Under the pieces are notes generated by a model. It worked only from the letters and a program-made list of their open reading frames with translations. It did no database searches and was not told where the DNA came from. A stretch of DNA of 64,000 nucleotides from JACRAV01 sp964571235 (lineage in GTDB: Bacteria > Zixibacteria > MSB-5A5 > GN15 > FEB-12): contig CAZNAI010000004.1 of the NCBI GenBank assembly GCA_964571235.1, positions 637,941 to 701,940 of the forward strand. The letters are read 5' to 3'. Position 1 is the first letter of the stretch. Each line of letters opens with the position of its first letter. Below are positions 18,288 through 26,199 of this stretch, piece by piece. The position numbers were made by a program, and so were the translations under genes.

Positions 18288-20303
18288 ATGAAACGGGTGC
18301 TTTACACCACCACAATGATCCTCTTACTGATCGCCATGATGACGGCCGCCAGCCAGGCCGGCCAGTTTGGCGCTATCAAAGGAAGGATCACCGACGCCGC
18401 CACCGGCGACCCAGCCGTCGGTGTCTCTGTTCAGATCAAAGGGTCAGCCGTCGGAGCCCTAACCGATTTGGATGGCAACTTTGTCATCAAGCGGGTCGAC
18501 CCTGGGACTTATGTGCTCGTGATTTCGGGGGTCGGGTACGGCCGAGTCGAAATTCTGGATGTCGAGGTGAAGAGTGATTTGACGACCGAAATAGTCCAAT
18601 CGCTACAACTCAAGGCAATCGCGGATTCTTCCACGCAGACTTTAAAAGCCAAGCGGGATGTAATCAGCAAATTCGGGGTGAGCGGACAAGTACAGAAAGA
18701 GAAGGACCAGCCAAGCAAGCGGGCGCCAGAGGCGTCCGCTGGAGTCGATGTGCAAACCGAGGTACACAAGCCGACTGTGGACAGTCGAATATTTGTGCGG
18801 GGTTCGCGGGCCGGAGAAGTGGCGTATATCCTCAACGGAGTGCCGATAACCGACCCTTTGGCGGGCTTACAGCAATCAGCATTGCCGCCTTTTGACATGA
18901 ATTTTCGTGATTACGGCACCAACGGCTGGACTCGCGCCTCGGCCGATCCGCTGTCGACATTTGCAATCGATGTCGACGACGCCTCGTTTAACATCGTCAA
19001 GCAATACCTGATCGACGGCAATCTGCCGCCGGCCGACGCTGTGCGAGTGGAAGAGTTTATCAATCACTTCAATTATGGCTACCGGGGTCCGACCAACGGC
19101 AAGTTCCGCGTCTTCACCGAAACCACGCTGTCGCCGTTTGACAATCAGTCGGCCTTCTTGAAAATTGGTGTGAAGGGGAGAGAGGTAGTCGAATCTCAGC
19201 GTCTCCCGCTCCGGCTGACTTTGGTGATCGACGTCTCCGGTTCAATGGGGTACGACAATCGGCTTGAGTTGGTCAAGCGCGCCGTTGATATGCTCGTCGA
19301 CCGGATGACCGCTGACGACCAAATTGGCATCATCGCCTTCGGTTCGACTGCGCGAGTTGCGCTCTCGCCGACTACCGGCGATAAAAAGCGCTCTATTCGG
19401 CAGGTGATTCATAGTCTGCATGCCGACGGCTCTACCTATGCCGAAGCCGGCCTCAAGCTCGGATACAGAGTCGCCAATGAGCAATACCAAGCCGGAAGCA
19501 CCAACCGGATCATCTTGTGTAGCGACGGCGTCGCCAATGTCGGACAGACCGGCCCCGAAGCAATCATGAGCGAAGTAACTCAGAATTCGCGCACGGGCAT
19601 CACGCTCTCGACCTTTGGTTTCGGAATGGGGAACTACAACGACGTCTTAATGGAGAAGTTGGCTCAAAAAGGCAACGGTCGGTATGCCTACATCAACAAT
19701 TGGGACGAAGCCCAGCGGCAGTTTGTTGAGCAGTTAGTGTCCAACGTGCAAGTGCTGGCCCGCGATGTAAAAATCCAGGTCGCGTTCGATCAGGCAAGCG
19801 TTGCCTCATACCGTTTGATTGGATATGAAAACCGAGCAGTCGCCGACAACAAGTTTCGCGACAACAAAACCGACGGCGGCGAAATTGGCGCGGGGCACGA
19901 AGTGACCGCTGTTTACGAGATTCGCCTAGCCAAACGGTCCCGCTCGGCCCAGCTTGCCTCGGTCACTGTTCGCTGGAAAGAACCGAATCAACGCACCGTT
20001 CAGGAATTAACCGAGTCAGCTACCCTTGACCGTCGTCCGATCCAATTTGGCTCGATCCGCCCAGAGCTTCAACTGGCAGTCGTTGCCTCACGGTTTGGCG
20101 AAATGCTGAAAGGAACGACTTTCTCGGAAGAGACATCATACGATGAACTGCAGAGCTTGGCCGAGAATATCTCCCGCCGGCTCCCCGGCGAGCAGACCCG
20201 CGAACTTGTCGATCTGATTTCTCGCGCCCGCAACCTGACTGAAGGGTACGAGTATTATCACGCTTCAGACGACGAAGATGACGACTACAACTACAAGCGA
20301 TAG
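18288..20303 (+). CDS. von Willebrand A protein with carboxypeptidase-regulatory and TonB-plug-like segments
   Basis: The ATG at 18288 follows AAAGGAGGT, a near-perfect ribosome site, although the frame is open upstream. The 671-residue product has a signal peptide, a carboxypeptidase-regulatory-like beta domain (about 28-110), a strip resembling the start of TonB-receptor plugs (RIFVRGSRAGEVAYILNG, about 167-184), then a YfbK-type N-terminal region, a VWA domain with an intact MIDAS motif DVSGSM (315-320) and a C-terminal DUF3520-like region ending in an acidic tail. VWA domains bind metal and mediate protein contacts; the role of YfbK proteins is unknown. No beta-barrel follows, so it is not a transporter. 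Confidence 0.87.
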   Translation: MKRVLYTTTMILLLIAMMTAASQAGQFGAIKGRITDAATGDPAVGVSVQIKGSAVGALTDLDGNFVIKRVDPGTYVLVISGVGYGRVEILDVEVKSDLTTEIVQSLQLKAIADSSTQTLKAKRDVISKFGVSGQVQKEKDQPSKRAPEASAGVDVQTEVHKPTVDSRIFVRGSRAGEVAYILNGVPITDPLAGLQQSALPPFDMNFRDYGTNGWTRASADPLSTFAIDVDDASFNIVKQYLIDGNLPPADAVRVEEFINHFNYGYRGPTNGKFRVFTETTLSPFDNQSAFLKIGVKGREVVESQRLPLRLTLVIDVSGSMGYDNRLELVKRAVDMLVDRMTADDQIGIIAFGSTARVALSPTTGDKKRSIRQVIHSLHADGSTYAEAGLKLGYRVANEQYQAGSTNRIILCSDGVANVGQTGPEAIMSEVTQNSRTGITLSTFGFGMGNYNDVLMEKLAQKGNGRYAYINNWDEAQRQFVEQLVSNVQVLARDVKIQVAFDQASVASYRLIGYENRAVADNKFRDNKTDGGEIGAGHEVTAVYEIRLAKRSRSAQLASVTVRWKEPNQRTVQELTESATLDRRPIQFGSIRPELQLAVVASRFGEMLKGTTFSEETSYDELQSLAENISRRLPGEQTRELVDLISRARNLTEGYEYYHASDDEDDDYNYKR

Positions 20304-20324
20304 AAAGCCCCTCTATTCCCAAAA

Positions 20325-20357
20325 GAAAGGGCGGAGCCAATCGGCTCCGCCCTTCTT
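20325..20357. terminator. bidirectional terminator between VWA and phosphorylase genes
   Basis: A 12-base perfect stem (20327-20338 with 20343-20354, core GGGCGGAGCC) and an AATC loop. The minus strand continues with TTTCTTTT; the plus strand with TTCTTC. It serves the two convergent genes, and is closest to the VWA stop. Confidence 0.8.
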
Positions 20358-20362
20358 CATGT

Positions 20363-20389
20363 ACTGCTCAAAATGCACTGCTCAAAATG
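20363..20389 (+). repeat. 13-base tandem duplication
   Basis: ACTGCTCAAAATG occurs twice (20363-20375, 20377-20389), separated by one base. Confidence 0.7.
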
Positions 20390-20402
20390 TCGTCCCCAAA
20401 TC

Positions 20403-20447
20403 CGTCGTTGCGAGGAGCGCCGTCCGCGACGCGACGAAGCAATCTCT
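20403..20447. repeat. REP-like interspersed element
   Basis: The sequence reads GTCGTTGCGAGGAGCG, a short centre, then CGCGACGAAGCAATCTC. This matches a short semi-palindromic motif I know to recur between genes of many unrelated bacterial genomes and metagenome contigs. It lies between convergent genes, the usual place. Only one copy is in the window. Confidence 0.55.
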
Positions 20448-20454
20448 CTTTCCA

Positions 20455-23028
20455 CTACTGCCAGTAACTGATCAGCTTCGGTCTCTTATTGTGTAGCAGA
20501 TGCTCGTTCCTGGGAAGAACTCGCGCAGTAATCCCAAATCGTCCCGACTCGGTGCAGATGATCTCACCTTTGTATGTGTACGTCCCCTCGGTTGATCCCT
20601 CCGGAGGACGCGAACCGTTCAGACTGGTCAGAACAGCATTAGGAGCCTGAATCTCTTCGCGCGAATTGAGTCGTCCGGTGACAACTTCAACCTGTACGTC
20701 GTCAGGCGTAAGCGTACCCAGTCGAACTTTCATTTTCACCGGTATCCTCTGCCCGACATGGACCGTCACATCCGTCTCTCCCAGTTCAATGTCGGTGATC
20801 GCAATAGCCTCCCAGCTTTGGGCAACTTTGTCCATCCATGTGGAGACGCTTCTATCGACCGCAAAGTTATCTGAACGGAGAATTCGAGCGGCGCCGATCG
20901 CCGGAACGTAGAACTGATTGGCGTAATCCATCAGCATCCGCTGGGCCGAGAATTGCTCACCGGCCATCTGAATCGACTTTTTCATCTTGTAAATCCATCG
21001 CTCCGGAATCTCGATTTCGTTGCGATGATAAAATAGCGGCACAACTTCGCGTTCGAGCACGCTGTACAACGATTCGGAATCCATCGTATCCTGCACCGAT
21101 GCGTTCCCGAATTCCTCGCCATTGCCGATCTTGAAACCGGTTTCGTCGTTGTACCCTTCATCCCACCAGCCGTCGAGAATCGAACAATTGAGCGCCCCGT
21201 TCAGGGCGGCTTTCATACCCGAGGTTCCCGAGGCTTCTTCCGGCCGACGCGGATTATTAAGCCAGACATCGACTCCCTGCACCAAATAACGGGCGATATT
21301 GATGTCATAATCTTCGAGAAAAATCACCCGGTTGCGGAACCGTTTGTCTTTGGTGAATTCGACAATCGTCTTAATGATCTCTTTTCCGGGATGATCAAGC
21401 GGGTGCGCCTTGCCGGCAATGATTACCTGCACCGGCATTTTGTCGTTGTTGAGAATCTTTTCCAGCCGATCCAGATCGTGGAACAGAAGTGAGCCACGTT
21501 TATACGTCGAAAAGCGGCGGGCAAATCCTATTGTCAAAATATTCGGATCGAGAATCTGATCGGCCTGCTGAATGTCGATACTCGGCGCTCCGCCGCGAAT
21601 CAACTGGCGTTTGTAATGTTTGCGGGCAAAGAATATCAGCCGTTCGCGCCGTTTGCAGTGCACGCGCCAGAGTTCGACACTCGGAATCCTGTTTACCTTT
21701 TCCCAGACCTCGGGGGCGCCGGGACGTTCGGTGTATCGCTCTCCGAAATATGACTCGTACAGCTCTTTGAGGTCATGCGAAATCCACGACGCCGGGTGGA
21801 CGCCGTTGGTGACCGACTGAATCGGGACTTCTTCAACCGGCAGATTAGGCCAGATATGATGCCACATTTGGCGAGATACTTTACCGTGGAGGGCCGAAAC
21901 GCCGTTACAGAAAGCGGCCGACTTGAGCGCGGCGACCGTCATGCCAAACTGCTCGTTCTCGTCGCCGGGGTTGACTCTGCCCATCGCCAGAAAGTCCTGC
22001 CACGAAAGGCCAAGTTGACGAACCGCGTCACCCAAATAACGCTGAATCAATACCGGGTCGAATTTCTCGTTTCCGGCTGGGACTGGAGTATGGGTGGTGA
22101 AAACAGTTGTGGTCCAGACATACTGCATTGCTTCAGCAAAACTCAACTGATGTTCCTGCATCAACACCCGCAAACGCTCCAGTGTCAGAAACCAGGAGTG
22201 GCCTTCGTTGCAGTGATAAATATCCGGAGAGAGACCAAGTAGTTTGAGCGCCTTCACGCCGCCGACACCGAGAACAATCTCCTGCCGGATTCGCATGTCC
22301 TTGTCGCCACCGTAGAGTACATCGGTAATCTCGCGGGCCTTCGATGAATTTTCCGGTACATTGGTGTCAAGCAGATAAAGCGGGATCACGCCCACCGTGA
22401 CTTTCCAAATCTGAACCTGCACCGGAACACCGTCCAGAGCGATGCTGAATTTGAGCGGGCGGCCTTCGGTGTCGGTAACCAGTTCGACAGGCATGTGATA
22501 CCAGTCGTTTTCTTCGTACCGTTCCTGTTGCCAGCCGTCGGTTGCCAGGTGTTGCCTGAAATATCCGTAGCGATAGAGTAGTCCCACCGCCACCATCGGC
22601 AGTCCGAGATCTGAGCCGGATTTGAGAGTGTCGCCCGACAGAACACCAAGCCCTCCGGAGTAAACGGGCAGGCCGGTATCGAGTCCGTATTCTAAAGAGA
22701 AGTAGGCGATTGTGCTGTCGGAAAGTTGTGGGTACTTGTGTCCGAACCAGCGCTTCTGCGAAAGGTAGTGCTTGTACCGCCGGTAGGTCTTGTCCAGGTT
22801 TGCCAGAAATCCTTCGTCCTCAGCGGCTTTCAGCAGGCGTTGCTGAGGAAGGTGCGAGAGCATCTCGATAGGATTCTGGGCCGTCTCTTCCCACAGGTCT
22901 GGATCGAGACTGATAAACAAATTCACCAGATCCCAATTCCAGGAATACCAAAGATTGTTGGCCATTTCCTGAAGCGGACGAATCCGCTCGGGCACGCTAG
23001 GAAGAACCAAAAGTTGTTTTACGCGCAT
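20455..23028 (-). CDS. glgP: alpha-glucan (glycogen/maltodextrin) phosphorylase
   Basis: The 857-residue protein is a phosphorylase of the type with an N-terminal DUF3417 region (NNLWYSWNWDLVNLFISLD). The pyridoxal-phosphate lysine lies in EASGTSGMKAALNGALN at about residue 606. Other family blocks are HTPVPAGNEKF, GFARRFSTYKRG and the phosphate/substrate site VNGVHPASW-like. It should release glucose-1-phosphate from storage glucans in the cytoplasm. The frame opens eleven codons earlier; ATG 23028 is preferred because AGG sits 6-8 bases before it. It diverges from the phosphofructokinase gene, fitting a joint role in glycogen breakdown and glycolysis. Confidence 0.93.
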   Translation of the reverse strand: MRVKQLLVLPSVPERIRPLQEMANNLWYSWNWDLVNLFISLDPDLWEETAQNPIEMLSHLPQQRLLKAAEDEGFLANLDKTYRRYKHYLSQKRWFGHKYPQLSDSTIAYFSLEYGLDTGLPVYSGGLGVLSGDTLKSGSDLGLPMVAVGLLYRYGYFRQHLATDGWQQERYEENDWYHMPVELVTDTEGRPLKFSIALDGVPVQVQIWKVTVGVIPLYLLDTNVPENSSKAREITDVLYGGDKDMRIRQEIVLGVGGVKALKLLGLSPDIYHCNEGHSWFLTLERLRVLMQEHQLSFAEAMQYVWTTTVFTTHTPVPAGNEKFDPVLIQRYLGDAVRQLGLSWQDFLAMGRVNPGDENEQFGMTVAALKSAAFCNGVSALHGKVSRQMWHHIWPNLPVEEVPIQSVTNGVHPASWISHDLKELYESYFGERYTERPGAPEVWEKVNRIPSVELWRVHCKRRERLIFFARKHYKRQLIRGGAPSIDIQQADQILDPNILTIGFARRFSTYKRGSLLFHDLDRLEKILNNDKMPVQVIIAGKAHPLDHPGKEIIKTIVEFTKDKRFRNRVIFLEDYDINIARYLVQGVDVWLNNPRRPEEASGTSGMKAALNGALNCSILDGWWDEGYNDETGFKIGNGEEFGNASVQDTMDSESLYSVLEREVVPLFYHRNEIEIPERWIYKMKKSIQMAGEQFSAQRMLMDYANQFYVPAIGAARILRSDNFAVDRSVSTWMDKVAQSWEAIAITDIELGETDVTVHVGQRIPVKMKVRLGTLTPDDVQVEVVTGRLNSREEIQAPNAVLTSLNGSRPPEGSTEGTYTYKGEIICTESGRFGITARVLPRNEHLLHNKRPKLISYWQ

Positions 23029-23275
23029 GAGCATCCTGATCGGGGGGGGATAGGGGTACAATACTTGGCCACCCGAACAAGAGTAATATCGGCCTGAACC
23101 TGTGGTAGGTTAACCGTAGCGGGGAAGACAACTGATCCTACTGCAATCATTTCGGGCGCATCCATGCCTTAACTGCCGGCGAAAATTGCCGACAAGACTG
23201 TAAGATATGGTAAAAAACCCTGAAATTGAAACAATACTGTTTTTCCGCCCCTAATTGCTTAGACTACATACCACT

Positions 23276-24406
23276 ATGAAACGACAAACCAGACGAATCG
23301 GAGTCCTGACCGGCGGGGGAGATTGCCCCGGCCTCAACGCTGTTCTTCGCGCAATCGTGCGCACCGCCCAAAACGATTACGACATGGAAGTGATCGGTTT
23401 TTCCGACGGCTACGAAGGGCTGATCGAAAACCGCTTTCGTGTCCTTGGTTCCAAAGACGTTTCCGGTATTCTCTCTCAGGGTGGGACAATACTGGGGACT
23501 TCAAACCGGGCTGACCCCTTCAAATATCCGGTCATGCAGGGTGATGAAGAGTTTGTCTATCTTGATCGCTCCCAGCAGGGTGTTCTCAATTACGAATCGC
23601 TTGGCCTTGAGGCACTCATAGCAATCGGCGGTGATGGCACCATGGCCGCCTCTGCCGGGATGGCCGCCAAAGGTCTTCAGATAGTTGGTGTGCCCAAGAC
23701 AATCGATAATGATCTGATGGGCACCGATGTAACTTTCGGATTCGATACCGCTCTTCAGATCGCCACCGACGCCATTGACCGAATTCACACCACCGCGCAG
23801 TCGCACCACCGGGTGATGCTGGTCGAAGTAATGGGTCGGTATGCCGGATGGATCGCCCTTGGCGCCGGTTTGGCCGGCGGCGGAGACATTATTCTGATTC
23901 CGGAGATTCCGTATGATATCAGTGCTATCTGTGACGCGATCCGGCGTCGCAACGCTCAGGGTAAAACATTTTCTATCGTCGTGGTCGGCGAGGGGGCGCA
24001 CCCGATGGGCGGGCAGATGCATGTCAGTAGAACAGTGAAGAATTCTCCCGACGCCATCCGCCTGGGTGGCGTATCCCACCGAATTGCGGCCCAACTTGAA
24101 GCGCTCACTCATATCGAGTGCCGCGTCACCATTCTTGGGCATCTCTTGCGCGGTGGAAGTCCCAGCGCTCATGACCGGATGTTGGCAATGCGCTTTGGCA
24201 TAGAAGCAGTGCATCTGGTGGCAAACGGAAACACCGGTCGAATGGTCTCGCTTCGCGGAAATGAAATTACGTCGATTCCGATTTCCGAAGTGGCAGGGAA
24301 ACAACGAAAAGTTACCCCCGACCATCCGTGGATCAAAGCGGCCAATTCGCTGGGTATTTGTCTCGGGGCGCCGGTTGAGGTCCCGCTTGAAGAGTATGTA
24401 TCCTGA
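23276..24406 (+). CDS. pfkA: 6-phosphofructokinase, group III (probably ATP-dependent)
   Basis: The 376-residue product has the PFK fold motifs GVLTGGGDCPGLNAV (9-23), GGDGT (118-122), PKTIDND (140-146), MGRYAGWIAL and GHLLRGGSPSAHDR. A glycine follows GGD, as in ATP-using enzymes, where PPi-using enzymes have aspartate; the lysine in PKTIDND is the group III feature also seen in the ATP-dependent actinobacterial enzymes. It phosphorylates fructose-6-phosphate in glycolysis. Start at ATG 23276; a TTG seven codons upstream is less likely. It is divergent from the glucan phosphorylase gene and followed by the LOG-like gene 54 bases later. Confidence 0.93.
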   Translation: MKRQTRRIGVLTGGGDCPGLNAVLRAIVRTAQNDYDMEVIGFSDGYEGLIENRFRVLGSKDVSGILSQGGTILGTSNRADPFKYPVMQGDEEFVYLDRSQQGVLNYESLGLEALIAIGGDGTMAASAGMAAKGLQIVGVPKTIDNDLMGTDVTFGFDTALQIATDAIDRIHTTAQSHHRVMLVEVMGRYAGWIALGAGLAGGGDIILIPEIPYDISAICDAIRRRNAQGKTFSIVVVGEGAHPMGGQMHVSRTVKNSPDAIRLGGVSHRIAAQLEALTHIECRVTILGHLLRGGSPSAHDRMLAMRFGIEAVHLVANGNTGRMVSLRGNEITSIPISEVAGKQRKVTPDHPWIKAANSLGICLGAPVEVPLEEYVS

Positions 24407-24460
24407 TCGAGAAGATGCGATCAGCAAGGGTCTTTAGTCACAGGAGTGCAGTCTACACCA

Positions 24461-25327
24461 ATGGGATCACCAATTAATCGCCGGAAATTGATCGAACGAC
24501 TCAAAACTTCGCCGGCCTACCGGGTCGCCTACAAAGACCCCGATTTTCTTGCCGCCCGCGACACTCGCGCCAGCCGACTACAACTCGAACTAATGAAAGC
24601 CGAACTGCTGATGCAGGCGCATCAGATCAGGTCGACCGTTGTGGTATTTGGCGGAACGCGCATCGCCGAACCGAAAGATGCCCGCCGCGTTGTCCGAGAA
24701 CTCGAAATCAAACTCAAGAGAAAACCCAGCGACAAAGAACTGCGCCGCCGCATGGCGGTTGCGCGAGCGGTGCTGGCCAAATCGAAATACTACGACGAGG
24801 CCCGCGAATTCGCCCGGTTGGTTTCAACCGAATGCCAGAGTAACAAGCCGCATGACTATGTAATCGTCACCGGTGGCGGGCCGGGGATCATGGAAGCCGC
24901 CAACCGCGGCGCCTATGAAGTTGGCGCTAAGTCAATCGGCCTCAATATCACTCTGCCGATGGAACAGGAACCGAACGCTTTCATCGATCCGGAACTCTGT
25001 CTGCAATTTCATTACTTTGCCATTCGCAAAATGCACTTCCTGATGCGGGCCAAAGCACTCTTAGCTTTTCCCGGGGGATATGGCACCCTCGACGAATTAT
25101 TCGAGGCGCTCACGCTCGTCCAAACCCGTAAAGTCGACCGCCTTCCCATCGTCCTATTTGGCGAAACTTACTGGCGCAATGTGATCAACTTTGATTATCT
25201 GGTGCAGGAGGGGACAATCGACCCCGACGACATCAAGCTCTTTGTCTACGCCGACAAAGCGGCCGACGCCTGGAAATATATCAAATACTTCTGGCAGGCC
25301 GAAGGAAACGGCAAGAACGGCAAGTAG
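24461..25327 (+). CDS. LOG/TIGR00730-family Rossmann protein
   Basis: The 288-residue product has the LOG-family motifs VTGGGPGIMEAANRGA and PGGYGTLDELFEALTL (PGGxGTxxE), which bind and hydrolyse nucleotide N-glycosidic bonds in characterised members (cytokinin riboside phosphate phosphoribohydrolase, nucleotide 5'-monophosphate nucleosidase). It is longer than plant LOG (about 215 aa), with an N-terminal helical extension of about 90 residues, as in the bacterial long subgroup. Older annotations call these lysine decarboxylases, without support. Start at ATG 24461, with AGGAG 15-19 bases before it. A hairpin overlaps its stop codon. Confidence 0.87.
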   Translation: MGSPINRRKLIERLKTSPAYRVAYKDPDFLAARDTRASRLQLELMKAELLMQAHQIRSTVVVFGGTRIAEPKDARRVVRELEIKLKRKPSDKELRRRMAVARAVLAKSKYYDEAREFARLVSTECQSNKPHDYVIVTGGGPGIMEAANRGAYEVGAKSIGLNITLPMEQEPNAFIDPELCLQFHYFAIRKMHFLMRAKALLAFPGGYGTLDELFEALTLVQTRKVDRLPIVLFGETYWRNVINFDYLVQEGTIDPDDIKLFVYADKAADAWKYIKYFWQAEGNGKNGK

Positions 25328-25343
25328 CCCATCGGGCTACTTG
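25321..25343. terminator. hairpin spanning the stops of two convergent genes
   Basis: CAAGTAGCCC and GGGCTACTTG form a perfect 10-base stem with a 3-base ATC loop. The left arm holds the TAG of the LOG gene and the right arm the opposing TAG of the nitroreductase gene. There is no T tract on either side, so it may slow transcription or protect mRNA ends rather than act as a classic terminator. Confidence 0.6.
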
Positions 25344-26113
25344 ACAAATAGCCCCTGCGAGTTCAAATACGGTTTCATGTGTGCGCGAAGAGTCAGCGGT
25401 GACGTATCTGCTACCCGCCGCGCGGAATGTTCCGACCAAGTGTAATTCCCGGTAAAATTCGGATACAATCCTTTCTGAACTTCTCGACCTTTGAGATGCC
25501 CGCCTTTGTCGATCTCCAAATCATATTCGGCTATCGCTCGATCAAAGATCTCATCCGAGTACTTCTCCCGACAGTAAATTCCCTCAATTGGCAGACGCGG
25601 CTTGATCGGCGGCACTACCGTCGGATACCCAAGCGACATCCCCATGACCGCAAATGTATGACGCGGCAAGTCAAGCAGTCTGGTTACCTCTGTTGGATGA
25701 TTTCTGATCGAGCCGACCATCACTCCACCCATGCCCATCGCCTGCGCCGCCATCAGAGCGCGGCTGGCGGCAAGTGCAGTATCAACAGTGGCTACCAAAC
25801 CGAGTTCGGTATAGTCGCCCTGAAACGGATAACCCTTCGCCGAGTTGATTCTCTGCAGGCGATAAAGATCGGCACAGAAAACGAGAAAAAGTGAAGACCG
25901 AGCAACGTGCGCCTGATCCCCGCACAATTGAGCCAACTTGTCTTTGGTCGCCTGCGATCTGATGCCCACTATTGTGTATGCCTGCAAATTCGACGAGGTA
26001 GGGGAGCGCTGGGCAGTTGTGATAATTGTCTGTTCATCCTCAGCCGATATTTCACGCCCGGTGTATTGGCGCACAGATACGTGGCTATTGAGAAACTCCA
26101 ACACGTTCTTCAT
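25337..26113 (-). CDS. nitroreductase-family NAD(P)H oxidoreductase (NfsA/FRP-like)
   Basis: The 258-residue protein starts with LNSHVSVRQYTGREIS and RSPTSSNLQAYTIVGI, the FMN-binding N-terminal signature of NfsA/FRP-type nitroreductases, and continues with MAAQAMGMGGVMVGSIRN and a GMSLGYP block. It should use FMN and NAD(P)H to reduce nitro compounds, quinones or flavin in the cytoplasm; the physiological substrate is unknown. AGGAGAAAAAG stands before the ATG. It is convergent to the LOG gene, nine bases apart. The terminator of the metalloprotease gene lies just upstream. Confidence 0.9.
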   Translation of the reverse strand: MKNVLEFLNSHVSVRQYTGREISAEDEQTIITTAQRSPTSSNLQAYTIVGIRSQATKDKLAQLCGDQAHVARSSLFLVFCADLYRLQRINSAKGYPFQGDYTELGLVATVDTALAASRALMAAQAMGMGGVMVGSIRNHPTEVTRLLDLPRHTFAVMGMSLGYPTVVPPIKPRLPIEGIYCREKYSDEIFDRAIAEYDLEIDKGGHLKGREVQKGLYPNFTGNYTWSEHSARRVADTSPLTLRAHMKPYLNSQGLFVK

Positions 26114-26137
26114 TTATCTTTTTCTCCTAAAACAAAA

Positions 26138-26162
26138 CGGCCGGACCTTGATGGTCCGGCCG
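26138..26162 (-). terminator. terminator of the zinc metalloprotease gene
   Basis: A perfect 10-base stem (CGGCCGGACC / GGTCCGGCCG) with a 5-base loop, followed on the minus strand by TTTTGTTTT. It lies 38 bases after the stop at 26200. Confidence 0.88.
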
Positions 26163-26199
26163 TGAATATACGAACGCGTCAAACGCGGTCAACGAAAGA

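Noticed and set aside
23501..24427. 308-residue open frame antisense to the phosphofructokinase gene
   Set aside because: The plus-strand gene has all catalytic motifs; the antisense frame has none.
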